Counted from the stretch's first letter, positions 33,773 through 44,036 are shown. The stretch: DNA of 64,000 nucleotides from Prevotella sp902465605 (GCA_902465605.1 CABQNT010000003.1:62001-126000); one strand, 5' to 3'. The notes: generated by a model from the sequence alone, not told the origin. A program made the numbers and translations.

Positions 33773-34465
33773 TTATTTCAGTTTTGCAATGACGGTTTGG
33801 TCACCCGTTGTTTTTTGTCCCATCTTCACGCACACTTCCGTTCCGAGCGGCAGGTATACGTCCACGCGCGAGCCAAATTTGATGAAGCCCAGGTGCTCGT
33901 CAATGTAGCAGTCTTCACCTTCTTTGGCGTAGGTCACGATGCGTCTGGCCATGGCTCCGGCAATCTGTCGACAGAGAACGTCCACACCGTCGGGCGTGGT
34001 GATGATGATGTCGCTGTGCTCATTCTCCTCACTGGCTTTGGGCAGCCATGCCTTGTGGTAGTTGCCGTTTTGGTGATGAACCAGTTTCACCTTACCGTCA
34101 ACGGGAAACCAGTTGGCGTGAACGTTGAACAGGCTCATAAAGACCGAAATCATGAGGCGCTTTTCGTGAAAGTACTTGTTCTCTTCCACCTCCTCAATCA
34201 CCACGATTTTGCCATCGGCCGGCGCCACTACAATCTTGTCGGTGTCCTCAGAAGGAAAATAGCGGATGGGGCATTGAAAGAAATTGATGACGATGCAATA
34301 TATCGTTCCGAAGATAACCGTAAAGGCATAAAATGGGATTTTTGTTTCGAACGAACGCCATAATAGCAATGCAATGGCTGCAATGACTATGAATCCCCAA
34401 ATCAGGGTGTCTGTTCCTTCGCGATGTATACGGATTTTCTTCAGTTTTTTGATTCTTTTAATCAT
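33773..34465 (-). CDS. psd: Phosphatidylserine decarboxylase proenzyme
   Basis: The protein has 230 residues from the ATG at 34465. Two N-terminal hydrophobic segments lead to the catalytic domain (VAPADGKIVVIEE, FMSLFNVHANWFPVDG). The self-cleavage site is the Gly-Ser in KFGSRVDVYLP near the C terminus, where the serine becomes the pyruvoyl group. This is the short proenzyme form common outside the gamma-proteobacteria. It converts phosphatidylserine to phosphatidylethanolamine. It heads the operon psd-pssA-DUF4834, divergent from dnaE. Confidence 0.93.
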   Translation of the reverse strand: MIKRIKKLKKIRIHREGTDTLIWGFIVIAAIALLLWRSFETKIPFYAFTVIFGTIYCIVINFFQCPIRYFPSEDTDKIVVAPADGKIVVIEEVEENKYFHEKRLMISVFMSLFNVHANWFPVDGKVKLVHHQNGNYHKAWLPKASEENEHSDIIITTPDGVDVLCRQIAGAMARRIVTYAKEGEDCYIDEHLGFIKFGSRVDVYLPLGTEVCVKMGQKTTGDQTVIAKLK

Positions 34466-34492
34466 AGTATGAAAACCGATTAGAAGTTTGTG

Positions 34493-34524
34493 CAAAGATA
34501 ATTGTTTTTTAGAAACCGCACAAA
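34493..34524 (-). promoter_or_regulatory. Promoter of psd-pssA-DUF4834
   Basis: TTTG at 34524-34521, a 20-nt spacer and TATCTTTG at 34500-34493 match the Bacteroidetes consensus and lie 27 nt before the psd start. Confidence 0.7.
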
Positions 34525-34593
34525 CTTTTACGCTCATTCTTTGGCCGTGTCGCGCATATTGAGTACCTTTACGCTCCAAAATAATTTGAGCAC

Positions 34594-37500
34594 ATGAACG
34601 ATTTTGTCCACCTACACGTACATACTTATTATTCCATTCTCGACGGTCAGTCGCCCGTGAAGCGGCTCGTTGACAAGGCTGTTGCCGACGGGATGCGCGG
34701 CTTGGCCATCACCGACCACGGCAACATGTTTGGCATCAAGGAATTTTTCGACTATGCCAACACGGTGAACAAGCAGTTGAAGGCCGACGGAAAGCAACCC
34801 TTCAAGCCCATCTTTGGTTGTGAGATGTATGTAGCTCGGCGCAGTAGGTTCGACAAGGTCAAGGACATGGGCGACATGAGTGGTTACCACCTCATCGTGT
34901 TGGCGAAGAACTACCGGGGCTACAAAAACCTCATCAAGCTGGTGAGCCATGCCTGGGAGGAGGGCTATTACATGCGGCCGCGTACCGACCGTGAGGAATT
35001 GGAGAAATATCATGAAGACCTCATTGTTTGTTCGGCTTGCCTGGCCGGTGAGGTGCCACGCAAAATCATTGCCGGCGACATGGCCGGAGCCAGGGAAGCG
35101 GTAGAGTGGTACAAGCGAGTTTTTGGCGACGATTACTACCTGGAGATACAACGCCACGAGGTGAAAGACCCCTCCATTCGGGCCAATCGTGAGGCCTATC
35201 CCATGCAGCAGCGCGCCAATCAGGTGATTTTCAAACTGGCCAAGGAGTACGGTGTTAAGGTGGTGTGCACCAATGACGTTCACTTTGTGGACAAAGAGAA
35301 TGCCGAGGCTCACGATCACCTGCTGTGTCTATCTACGGGGAAAGACCTTGACGACCCCACGCGCATGCTTTATTCCAAGCAAGAGTGGTTTAAGACCCGT
35401 GAAGAGATGAACAGCATCTTCAGCGATGTACCGGAAACGATGGCGAATACCCTCGAGATTCTTAATAAGGTGGAAACCTATTCCATCAACCACGACCCCA
35501 TTATGCCCAACTTCCCCATCCCCGAATCGTTTGGAAAGGAAGAGGATTGGAAACAAAAGTTTACCGAGGAAGACCTTCTTCGTGAGTTTACCACCGATGA
35601 GAATGGCGAAAATCCCATGTCGGAGGAAGAGGCGCAGAAGCGGGTAGACCATCTTGGTGGCTATGAGAAGATGTATCGCATCAAGTTTGAGGCCGACTAT
35701 TTGCAGCATCTTGCCTATGAGGGTGCCAAGCCGTTGTATGGCGACCCGCTGCCCAAAGAGGTGGACGACCGCATACGCTTTGAGCTTCATGTGATGAAGA
35801 CCATGGGTTTTCCGGGGTATTTCTTGATAGTATCCGACTTTATTCGTGCGGCCCGAGAGGAATTGGGCGTGATGGTGGGACCGGGACGTGGGTCGGCAGC
35901 CGGGTCGGTTGTGGCCTACTGCTTGGGTATTACGAAGATTGATCCCCTGAAATACGACTTGCTTTTCGAGCGTTTCTTGAATCCCGACCGTATCTCCTTG
36001 CCCGATATCGACACCGACTTTGATGACGATGGCCGGGGGAAGGTGCTGAAATGGGTGATGGACAAGTATGGCCACGAGAACTGTGCGCACATCATCACCT
36101 ACGGCAGTATGGCAACCAAGAACTCCATTAAGGACGTGGCGCGGGTGGAAAAACTGCCGCTGGAACGATCGAACGCTCTGTGCAAGGCCATTCCGGAGAG
36201 GCTTCCCGATAAGATGAAAATGAACCTCACCAACGCCATCAAGTGCACGCCCGAGTTGCAAATGGCCGAAGTATCTACCGACATACGCGAGAGCAACACT
36301 ATCAAGTATGCCAAGATGCTGGAGGGAACGGTGCGGGGAACGGGCATCCATGCCTGTGGTTTCATCATCTGTCGCGACCCCATCAGCGACTGGGTTCCCG
36401 TGTCAACGGCGGATGACCCCGACTTTAAGGACGAAAAGACTAACTGTACGCAGTATGATGGGCATGTGATTGAGGAAACAGGTCTGATTAAGATGGACTT
36501 CTTGGGGCTGAAAACCCTGTCTGAGTTGAAGGAAGCGGTAAAAAATGTGAAGCTGACGAAGAACATAGACATCGACCTTGACAAGATTCCCATTGATGAT
36601 GAATTGACCTACAAGCTTTATCAAGAGGGGCGCACCATCGGCACGTTCCAGTTTGAGTCGGCCGGCATGCAGAACTATCTGCGCCAGTTAAGTCCGACGA
36701 AGTTTGAAGATCTCATCGCCATGAACGCCCTCTACCGTCCCGGTCCCATGGACAACATTCCGTCGTTCATCGCGCGTAAGAAAGGGGAGGAGGAGATTAC
36801 ATATCCCATTCCGGTGATGGAGCGGTACTTGAAAGATACCTATGGCATCACCGTCTATCAGGAGCAGGTGATGTTGCTCTCGCGCTTGCTGGCCAATTTC
36901 ACGCGTGGAGAGAGTGATGCCCTGCGTAAGGCAATGGGTAAGAAGAAAAAGGCGATAGTAGATGCCATGAAACCCAAGTTCATCGAAAGCGGCAAGAAGA
37001 ATGGATATGATGAGAACGTGCTGGACAAGATATGGGCCGACTGGGAGAAGTTTGCATCCTATGCCTTCAACAAGTCGCATGCGGCCTGCTATTCGTGGGT
37101 GGCTTTCCAAACGGCATACCTCAAGGCTCACTATCCTGCTGAGTTCATGGCAGCCATCATGAGTCGACGCAAGGACCAGATAACGGAAATATCCAAGCTG
37201 ATGGACGAATGCAAGTCGCTGCGCATAGCCACGTTAGGACCCGATGTCAACGAGAGCTATCAGAAGTTTGGCGTGAACCACAAGGGGGAAATACGCTTTG
37301 GTCTTGCTGCCATCAAGGGCATGGGCGATGCCGCTGCAACTGCCATCATCCAGGAGCGAGAGGCCCATGGACTGTACCAAGACATTTTCGATTTAGCACA
37401 CCGAGTGGACTTTACGCAAGTCAACCGCAAGGCCTTCGAGAGTTTGGCGCTCAGTGGTGGATTCGACAGCTTCGGCATTCCGCGAGAGAGCTACTTCACT

Positions 37501-38301
37501 GCCAACAATAAAGGCGAACTGTTTATTGACACGCTGGTGCGCTATGGACAGCTCTATCAGAACAAGAAATCAGAAATAGAACATTCGCTGTTCGGCGGCG
37601 TAGATGCCGTAGAGATTGCCACGCCACCCATTCCTAAACCAGAGTTGTGGAGCAACATTGAGAAACTGAATCGCGAGCATGATTTGGTGGGAATCTATCT
37701 TTCGGCCCATCCGCTGGACGAATTCAGCATCGTGTTGAAGAGCATGTGTAATACATCGTGTACCGAACTGGGCGACAAGGCAGAGTTGGCCAAAAAGGCA
37801 GATGTGGTTTTCGCTGGCATGATTACTGAGGTGAAGGACAAATTTACGAGAACCGGAAAGCCTTGTGGCTTCGTGACAATAGAAGATTTTAGTGGAACAG
37901 GCGAAATAGCCTTCTTTGGAGAGGAATGGGGAAAGTGGAAAGGCATGATGGTAGTGGGCAGTACCGTTTATCTTACCGGCAAGTGTTCGCAGCGATACCG
38001 TGACAGCAACTACTACGACTTTCGCATCAACGATGTTCAGTACCTGCAAACGGTAAGAGACAAGCAGATACACAGGCTGACCATTGTCGTGGACAGCGAG
38101 GCCATTGATGAAGTGGTGGTGAACGACATCGTGTCGATGTTGCAAGATTCGAAAGGCAACACGCAGCTGTGCTTCCAGGTAGTGGACAAGAAACATCAAA
38201 CCAGTATCTTGCTTCATTCTGGGCTTCAGCAAATCAGTTTGAATCATGACCTAATCAGATATATCGAAGGAAACCCCAATATGAATTATCTGGTGAATTA
38301 A
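34594..38301 (+). CDS. dnaE: DNA polymerase III alpha subunit
   Basis: The protein has 1235 residues. The N-terminal PHP domain starts HLHVHTYYSILDG (residues 6-18). The C-family polymerase core has the catalytic aspartates in LPDIDTDFDDDGR, the GPGRGSAAGS loop and FNKSHAACYS. A tandem HhH region and a C-terminal OB fold (about 1070-1150) follow. It is the replicative polymerase. Length and order fit DnaE1. The start codon lies in the short divergent region shared with psd. Confidence 0.97.
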   Translation: MNDFVHLHVHTYYSILDGQSPVKRLVDKAVADGMRGLAITDHGNMFGIKEFFDYANTVNKQLKADGKQPFKPIFGCEMYVARRSRFDKVKDMGDMSGYHLIVLAKNYRGYKNLIKLVSHAWEEGYYMRPRTDREELEKYHEDLIVCSACLAGEVPRKIIAGDMAGAREAVEWYKRVFGDDYYLEIQRHEVKDPSIRANREAYPMQQRANQVIFKLAKEYGVKVVCTNDVHFVDKENAEAHDHLLCLSTGKDLDDPTRMLYSKQEWFKTREEMNSIFSDVPETMANTLEILNKVETYSINHDPIMPNFPIPESFGKEEDWKQKFTEEDLLREFTTDENGENPMSEEEAQKRVDHLGGYEKMYRIKFEADYLQHLAYEGAKPLYGDPLPKEVDDRIRFELHVMKTMGFPGYFLIVSDFIRAAREELGVMVGPGRGSAAGSVVAYCLGITKIDPLKYDLLFERFLNPDRISLPDIDTDFDDDGRGKVLKWVMDKYGHENCAHIITYGSMATKNSIKDVARVEKLPLERSNALCKAIPERLPDKMKMNLTNAIKCTPELQMAEVSTDIRESNTIKYAKMLEGTVRGTGIHACGFIICRDPISDWVPVSTADDPDFKDEKTNCTQYDGHVIEETGLIKMDFLGLKTLSELKEAVKNVKLTKNIDIDLDKIPIDDELTYKLYQEGRTIGTFQFESAGMQNYLRQLSPTKFEDLIAMNALYRPGPMDNIPSFIARKKGEEEITYPIPVMERYLKDTYGITVYQEQVMLLSRLLANFTRGESDALRKAMGKKKKAIVDAMKPKFIESGKKNGYDENVLDKIWADWEKFASYAFNKSHAACYSWVAFQTAYLKAHYPAEFMAAIMSRRKDQITEISKLMDECKSLRIATLGPDVNESYQKFGVNHKGEIRFGLAAIKGMGDAAATAIIQEREAHGLYQDIFDLAHRVDFTQVNRKAFESLALSGGFDSFGIPRESYFTANNKGELFIDTLVRYGQLYQNKKSEIEHSLFGGVDAVEIATPPIPKPELWSNIEKLNREHDLVGIYLSAHPLDEFSIVLKSMCNTSCTELGDKAELAKKADVVFAGMITEVKDKFTRTGKPCGFVTIEDFSGTGEIAFFGEEWGKWKGMMVVGSTVYLTGKCSQRYRDSNYYDFRINDVQYLQTVRDKQIHRLTIVVDSEAIDEVVVNDIVSMLQDSKGNTQLCFQVVDKKHQTSILLHSGLQQISLNHDLIRYIEGNPNMNYLVN

Positions 38302-38314
38302 TTTGTCACGATGC

Positions 38315-38345
38315 TTGCATGATTCATGATAATCGTTTATCTTTG
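38315..38345 (+). promoter_or_regulatory. Promoter of trxA
   Basis: TTG at 38315-38317, a 20-nt spacer and TATCTTTG at 38338-38345 match the Bacteroidetes consensus, 30 nt before the trxA ATG, so trxA is transcribed separately from dnaE. Confidence 0.7.
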
Positions 38346-38375
38346 TCATAAATACATATAAAAATCAAATAAAAG

Positions 38376-38690
38376 ATGGAAGTAAAAATTACAAGCGAGA
38401 ATTTCGAGAGTTACAAGAATGGCGATCTGCCATTGGTAGTGGATTTATGGGCTACATGGTGCGGACCCTGTCGCATGGTAGGGCCTGTTATCTCTGAGTT
38501 GGCAAACGACTATGATGGAAAGATCGTCGTAGGTAAGTGCGATGTAGAAGAGAATGACGACATCGCCATGCAGTTTGGCGTGCGCAACATTCCTACTATC
38601 CTCTTCTTCAAGGGAGGAGAACTGGTAGACAAATTCGTCGGGGCAGCCTCAAAGGCAACGCTTGATGAGAAGTTCAAGGCCCTGTTGTAA
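38376..38690 (+). CDS. trxA: Thioredoxin
   Basis: The protein has 104 residues with the active site WCGPC (C29, C32), the cis-proline segment RNIPTILFF and the family's DVEEN region. It is a cytoplasmic disulfide reductant; no signal peptide is present. Length is exactly that of classical thioredoxin 1. Confidence 0.96.
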   Translation: MEVKITSENFESYKNGDLPLVVDLWATWCGPCRMVGPVISELANDYDGKIVVGKCDVEENDDIAMQFGVRNIPTILFFKGGELVDKFVGAASKATLDEKFKALL

Positions 38691-38804
38691 TAGCAGTCCA
38701 ATCAATGAGGAAAGTATGGTGGATGTAAGGCATCTGTCATACTTTTCTTTGTTTTTAGGAGGCGAAGGTAGCTTTTCGCGATTGTTCAGCAATAATTTAG
38801 AATG

Positions 38805-40127
38805 TCAATATTGTGGTATAATGGACTCTTCCAATAAAAAAGGAATGACACCAACATAGATTATGCCATCGTCATCCGTCCATAATTTGGAGTTGCCATC
38901 AAGAATTACCATTTTCTTAAAGAAATCCCCTGAGTTCTTTAGAGAAAATGTTTCTTGGTTCTTTTTCTCAACAGTATCTACATTCAATGCAGATTGGATG
39001 TAAATCTTTTCACGTCCTGTATTGGCGATAAAATCAATCTCATATTGTGACTGTTTCTTCTTGCCATCAATAACACGTGTCAGTTCTACGACTCCAACAT
39101 CGACGCGATATCCTCTACGAATTAGTTCTATATAAATAAGATTTTCCATTAAATGAGACTTTTCTTGTTGGCGGAAATTCAGTTTCGCATTTCTTAATCC
39201 CATATCAATGGAATAATACTTCTGAGTGTTGTCGAAGTATTTCTTTCCTTTAATGTCATATCGTTTAGCACCCAAGAACAAATAAGCATCTTCAAGATAG
39301 TTGATATAATTCTTGATAGTATGATCAGATGTTTTGCGCTTCATAAAAGAACTGGCAGTATTAGCCAAGTTATGGGTATTTGTTAGTGAGCCTACTGCTG
39401 AATAAAGCGAATCAATAAGAGCATCCAACACTTCATCATCCTTTAAATTATACCTTTCAACAATATCTTTAATGTACACATTCTTGTGAAGGTCGTAAAG
39501 GTATTTCTGTTTTTCAGACTCACTTTGTTCCAAGACTGCTGACGGCATTCCCCCATAGGTTAAATACTCTTCAAGTGCATCAGCTTTTTCAAGACCAGAC
39601 ACTTCATAATATTCTTTGAAGGAAAGTGGATATACTTTTATTTCTGACCCTCTATCACGGAAATTCGTCACAATATCAGAAGACAGCATTTTAGAATTTG
39701 AACCAGTAACATATATGTCCAAATTCTTCCGTGCCATAAGGTCATTGAGAATGTCATAGAACGTTGTGTAAAGCATATCCTTGTCGTCCTCAGATACAAG
39801 GCTTTCGTCTATAACTTTGTTTTTTACTTTTATAGACAATTGTATCTCATCGATAAAAACATAATATCGTTTTTCTTCGTCGCATGCTTTATCCATGATG
39901 TATTCATAAAGCGTATTCGGATTTCTGTACTTTATGTTCACTTTCCTATCTAATGCGATTTCTATGAAACAATCTTCAGAAACACCCTCTTTCTTCAGAT
40001 AATCTTTGTATAATGTCGATAACAGAAAAGATTTGCCACAGCGTCTAATGCCAGTGATTATCTTTACCTTTCCATTCCAACGCTTACTTATCAAAGCTTC
40101 GATATATTTATTTCTTTGGATAACCAT
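38805..40127 (-). CDS. AAA_14/DUF4143 ATPase
   Basis: The protein has 440 residues. The Walker A is GIRRCGKS and the Walker B is VFIDEIQL; a TGSNSKML segment is typical of this AAA group. A winged-helix part and a C-terminal DUF4143 domain follow, with a nuclease-like E-x-D-F motif (YEIDFIA) and IQ. Such ATPases are frequent in Bacteroidetes and archaea, often in many copies, and have no established role. AT content is higher than that of trxA. It lies directly upstream, in opposite orientation, of a fimbrillin gene that lacks its 5' end. Confidence 0.87.
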   Translation of the reverse strand: MVIQRNKYIEALISKRWNGKVKIITGIRRCGKSFLLSTLYKDYLKKEGVSEDCFIEIALDRKVNIKYRNPNTLYEYIMDKACDEEKRYYVFIDEIQLSIKVKNKVIDESLVSEDDKDMLYTTFYDILNDLMARKNLDIYVTGSNSKMLSSDIVTNFRDRGSEIKVYPLSFKEYYEVSGLEKADALEEYLTYGGMPSAVLEQSESEKQKYLYDLHKNVYIKDIVERYNLKDDEVLDALIDSLYSAVGSLTNTHNLANTASSFMKRKTSDHTIKNYINYLEDAYLFLGAKRYDIKGKKYFDNTQKYYSIDMGLRNAKLNFRQQEKSHLMENLIYIELIRRGYRVDVGVVELTRVIDGKKKQSQYEIDFIANTGREKIYIQSALNVDTVEKKNQETFSLKNSGDFFKKMVILDGNSKLWTDDDGIIYVGVIPFLLEESIIPQY

Positions 40128-40276
40128 ATATTACTCATATTACTGCAATATCAGTCGGATCGTTCGACCTTTTTTGCAGTACAAAGTTATAGAATTAAAT
40201 TTAAGTAAGCAAATTAAAGGCAATTTTATTGCTCTTAAATAGTTTTCATCACCAATTCTTCCCGCAGGTTAATGTG

Positions 40277-40298
40277 AAAAATGCTATCTCGCATTTTT
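40277..40298. repeat. Short hairpin at the broken end of the fimbrillin gene
   Basis: AAAAATGC (40277-40284) and GCATTTTT (40291-40298) are perfect 8-bp arms around a 6-nt loop. They lie just before the point where the fimbrillin-like frame begins after a TGA. The hairpin could act as a weak terminator or mark a recombination join. Confidence 0.4.
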
Positions 40299-40300
40299 GA

Positions 40301-41578
40301 GGGGTTGAAGATTCAAAATCGAAGTGCAAAGGCGGCTTCGACCAAATGGGCAACACGCTCAACTTCATCGCCAATGGTGAGGCATCTAAAGCAGGCACCG
40401 TTACGGTGGGTGGAGCAGCCAAGTACTACAACAAGGCAGAACCATACGTGCAGCTGGTAGGCGTGTATCCGTACCTGCAAGGAGAGAACAAACTTGAAAA
40501 AACAGGCATAGACAAATACTCGTTGACCTACGACCTCGGCGCAAATATTGACGCAACGCAGCACAAAGACCTCATGATAGGCAAGACCAACGTTGTGGTT
40601 CAGGCGGAAGGAGAACAGCAACCTGCCGTCATTACCTTGCATCACGCCCTTACAGGCATCAACTTCGCCATTGGCGACAAATGCCCCACTGGCTATAAGA
40701 TTGCGGGTATCGAGATGCGGGGTTTGGCTGCCAAGGGTACTTGTGAGGTGACATTCAATGGTGACATGCCCACTTTCAACTGGACACCCTCTGACGCGAA
40801 GGAGAACATTCGCCTGAAATGGCCCAAATATGAAGGTGTAGCCTCTACAACTGTCACCCCAAACAAAACTACCCAAGTTAACAGATCCCAAGTGACGGGT
40901 GTGATGACGGATGGCAAGCGCGACAATCTCACCATCTTCATGATTCCGCAACAACTGGGTGCAGACGCAAAAGCTGTTATTTGGTTGACGAAGGATAATG
41001 GCTTATTCAGAAGACCAAATCCTGTCAGAGATACAGACCATCGAGCAGACATCAAGAAACTCACCATCAATCTCGCTGCCGTCAAAGCGTGGAAACCAGG
41101 ACAGGTAGTTGTTTACAGGATTGATGAAGAAATCTCGGATGCTGATTTGCGTTATAAGTTTAACCTTACGCCATCAATCACTGAGTCCCAGCCTGGTGAC
41201 GATGGCCTTTCTGCGGCTACGTTTAAATTGAATAGTTATAGATATACATATTATGGTCAGTATAGCGAATTTAAGTATGATCAATATGCAGCCTTGCAGA
41301 CCTTTCAGATTATCAAATATGCATACGAGGATGAGGCAGGAATGAAGCATGAAACCGTTACGAATGAATTGCCAGATTGGGTTACACTGTCAGTAACTCC
41401 TGTCAAGGGCACGAATAGCTCTGCTCCATCTTATAGTATGGCAGTAAAGGTAGACCATACCAAGCCAAGTTACCCGGCGAGCATCAAAAAACTGCTGATT
41501 ACCTTCAAGCAGGATAACAGCGAAATGGAAGAGTGTACAATGGAAATCACCAACTTGCAGCCCAAGGCAAGCAATTAG
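40301..41578 (+). pseudogene. Fimbrillin family protein, 5'-truncated
   Basis: The frame opens after a TGA at 40298-40300 and reads GVEDSKSKCKGGFDQMGNTL; the first ATG is at 40346 (410 residues). Typical Mfa/FimA-family features follow (VQLVGVYPY, HALTGINFAIG, MIPQQLG) and a C-terminal BACON-like segment. Family members start with a lipoprotein signal and a 40-100 residue propeptide, which are absent here. No promoter is seen. It is therefore a remnant, or a silent cassette that could be joined to an expression site. A strong terminator follows. Confidence 0.75.
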
Positions 41579-41620
41579 TTGGCACCGTACCGCTAGTGTT
41601 ATACAGCAATATATGAGGAA

Positions 41621-41651
41621 AGGCGACATCATGAGGTGTCGCCTTTTTTTT
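41621..41651 (+). terminator. Rho-independent terminator of the fimbrillin gene
   Basis: AGGCGACA (41621-41628) pairs with TGTCGCCT (41637-41644) and is followed by a run of eight T. It is intact although the gene has lost its 5' end. Confidence 0.85.
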
Positions 41652-41762
41652 AGGGTGTTGGCTGGTGGCCGGCCATCAGGAGAACACCGCGACGGCACCT
41701 GCCACAAGCCTACACCTTAATAGATGTAGTATAGAATAGGCACTGTGGCTCCGTGCTGCTGA

Positions 41763-42050
41763 CTATGGAGCCTTGCTGACCTGCTTGTTATCGACCACGA
41801 TAAGTCCTTTGGTTCGAGCCACTCCATACATATAGAGCGCCTGCTTGTGCGTGCAGCCGAGGATTTGCTTCAGGCGCAAGAGAAAGTCGGACCGCTTCAG
41901 GGTAGACTCGCCAGACTCGCTGAAAACACGATTGACGGCATCCTTCAGACGCGGCTCATTAAACGCCAGATTGTGGTTCTTACGATAGGTCAGATAGGCA
42001 ATCGCCAAGATGAGCACTACTGCAATGAGAATAATATACACCATTTTCAT
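41763..42050 (-). CDS. Small single-pass membrane protein, function unknown
   Basis: The protein has 95 residues from the ATG at 42050 (MKMVYIILIAVVLILAIAYL). One N-terminal helix is followed by a soluble basic domain (LLRLKQILGCTHKQALYMYG) that may be helical. A longer upstream frame exists but the helix right after this ATG argues for it. No family is recognised. It is divergent from the DASS transporter gene. Confidence 0.6.
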   Translation of the reverse strand: MKMVYIILIAVVLILAIAYLTYRKNHNLAFNEPRLKDAVNRVFSESGESTLKRSDFLLRLKQILGCTHKQALYMYGVARTKGLIVVDNKQVSKAP

Positions 42051-42252
42051 AATATATAAGGTTTTTGATGGATAATTCCTGAATAAAAACCACACATTCC
42101 ACATCGGGAGAATGGTATCTTAAGCTCTCCTTAACAGAAAAGTTACAACGCAAATATAAACATTTTAAAGATAAATCAACTACTTTTTGATAAAAAAAAC
42201 GATAAATCAAAAGAAAAATAGCCAATTAGACGGTTGATTAGAATATATTTCT

Positions 42253-42260
42253 TATTTTTG
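42253..42260 (+). promoter_or_regulatory. -7 box (TATTTTTG) of the DASS transporter gene
   Basis: TATTTTTG lies 41 nt before the ATG at 42302. A TTG exists upstream (42234-42236) but with a 16-nt spacer, shorter than usual. Confidence 0.45.
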
Positions 42261-42301
42261 GAATCATTAATACCAATAACTTAAACACTTAATTAACTGA
42301 T

Positions 42302-43858
42302 ATGAACGACACGAACAAGAAAGCAGAGCCTCTGGAACAAGAACAGTCAAACCAGGACTCATCATTCGATCGCAAACGTAGGATTATCGGTGCCATCTTC
42401 GGCCCGATATGCGCCATCCTCGTGTGGATTACCCCCATCTCTGGCCTCACGCCCGAGGGCCACAAGCTACTAGCCATCATGACGCTGGTGGCACTGTGGT
42501 GGATTACCGAGCCGGTACCCATCCCTGTGACTTCCCTTATAGGCCCCACCCTCTGTGTGGTGTTCGATGTGGTGAAGATGAAAGAGGCCTTTGCCGCCTT
42601 TGCCAACCCCATGATTTTCCTCTTCATGGGAGGCTTCATGATAGCCAAGGCCATGATGGTGAATGGTGTGGACAAGCGTATCGCCTATGGCATCATGTCG
42701 ATGAAATGGGTGGGCGACAACCCGCGGCGCATCTTCCTGGCCATCGGACTGGCGTGTATGCTCTGCTCGGGTTGGATTAGCAACACGGCAACAGCTGCCA
42801 TGATGTTCCCCATTGCGCTGGGACTGCTCGAGGCTATCCGCGAGATGATGGCCGCGCAAGGCAAGATTATCAACCTCGGCTCGTACAAATACGCCACTGG
42901 CCTTATGCTCATGACGGCTTACGCCTGTTCCATCGGCGGCGTACTCACGCCGATTGGAACGCCACCGAACATCATCATGCTGGGATTCCTCAACGAGATG
43001 TGCGACCTGCATGTATCGTTCTTCCAGTGGATGGTATGGGGATTCGTGGCCATGGTGGCTTATTTCGTGATTGCCTACATCGTGCTTTCCCGCATGTTCC
43101 CAAGTGACGTGAAGCACATCGCAGGCGCCACCGAGTTCATCAACAGCAAGGTAAATGCACTGGGAAAATGGACCCGCGCGCAGAAGAACACGATGATTGC
43201 CTTCGGTGTGGCCGTCATCCTCTGGATAACGCCAGGCGTGCTGAGCATCGTCCTCGGCACCCAGAGCGAGGTGCTGAACAAATACAACAGGCTCTTCCCG
43301 GAGGCCATTGCGGCCATGGTGGGTGCGCTGCTGCTGTTCTTCCTGCCCGTGGACTTGAAGAAGAACAAGATGACGCTCGACTGGAAGGATGCCGTAGCAG
43401 GCGTGGAATGGGGTACGTTGTTGCTCTTCGGCGGCGGACTGGCCATGGGAGGCATGATGTATTCCACCGGTCTGTCGAGCTGGATTGGCGACCAGATTAT
43501 CGCCATGATGGGCGGCAAGCCGTCTGAACTGCTGTTCGTGGCCGTATTCTGCGTGATGTCACTGCTGCTGTCAGAGCTGACCTCGCACACCGCTGCGACC
43601 AATATGATTGGTCCGCTTGCCATTGGAACAGCCCTCTCGGCAGGGTTTAGTCCAGTGCCGGTGGCAGTAGGCGTGGCCCTCTCTGCCTCGTTGGGCTTCA
43701 TGCTCCCCGTCTCGACGCCACCCAACGCCATCGTTTATGCCAGCGGTTATGTCCCCATCACAAAGATGATTAAGTCGGGTGTGTACATCGACTTCATCGG
43801 TATCGCCATCGTCACCATCCCCGTTGCGCTGTACTTAGTGAGCATGGTTGTGGGATAA
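42302..43858 (+). CDS. SLC13/DASS family sodium:anion symporter
   Basis: The protein has 518 residues. After a 25-residue hydrophilic N terminus come about 11 membrane helices. The two inverted-repeat substrate/sodium motifs are visible: WISNTATAAMM and TSHTAATNMIG (SNT and SHT forms of the DASS signature), each after a helical hairpin. Family members import di- or tricarboxylates or sulfate with sodium. The exact substrate is unknown, although the SNT form favours C4-dicarboxylates. Its terminator (43879-43921) is the insertion point of a group II intron. Confidence 0.88.
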   Translation: MNDTNKKAEPLEQEQSNQDSSFDRKRRIIGAIFGPICAILVWITPISGLTPEGHKLLAIMTLVALWWITEPVPIPVTSLIGPTLCVVFDVVKMKEAFAAFANPMIFLFMGGFMIAKAMMVNGVDKRIAYGIMSMKWVGDNPRRIFLAIGLACMLCSGWISNTATAAMMFPIALGLLEAIREMMAAQGKIINLGSYKYATGLMLMTAYACSIGGVLTPIGTPPNIIMLGFLNEMCDLHVSFFQWMVWGFVAMVAYFVIAYIVLSRMFPSDVKHIAGATEFINSKVNALGKWTRAQKNTMIAFGVAVILWITPGVLSIVLGTQSEVLNKYNRLFPEAIAAMVGALLLFFLPVDLKKNKMTLDWKDAVAGVEWGTLLLFGGGLAMGGMMYSTGLSSWIGDQIIAMMGGKPSELLFVAVFCVMSLLLSELTSHTAATNMIGPLAIGTALSAGFSPVPVAVGVALSASLGFMLPVSTPPNAIVYASGYVPITKMIKSGVYIDFIGIAIVTIPVALYLVSMVVG

Positions 43859-43878
43859 GTGGGCTACAGGCACCTAAA

Positions 43879-43921
43879 AAAAAGACCGTATCCCAGTCAC
43901 ACGACAGGATACGGTCTTTTT
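43879..43921 (+). terminator. Terminator of the DASS gene and target site of the intron
   Basis: AAAAAGACCGTATCC (43879-43893) and GGATACGGTCTTTTT (43907-43921) are perfect 15-bp arms around a 13-nt loop, active on either strand. A second exact copy is at 47532-47574. Confidence 0.9.
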
Positions 43922-44036
43922 GGTACGCTCGGCATGAGCATTATCTAACGGGTGGAAGTCCCGAGTAAGCCCTAATAGCGGGAATTACATAGCCAAAGGC
44001 AAGGGTGTTCATCGTGAGGTGAAATCTGAAGGAAGC
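43879..44036. repeat. 158-bp perfect inverted repeat, left copy
   Basis: This stretch, holding the terminator hairpin and the first 114 nt of the group II intron, is repeated base for base and inverted at 47417-47574, 3.4 kb away. Beyond the inner ends the two sequences stay related (about three quarters identical by eye) for a further 110 nt. Confidence 0.9.

Noticed and set aside
34612..38247. Several long minus-strand frames opposite dnaE
   Set aside because: They are antisense shadows of a strongly biased gene; the plus frame encodes a complete polymerase.
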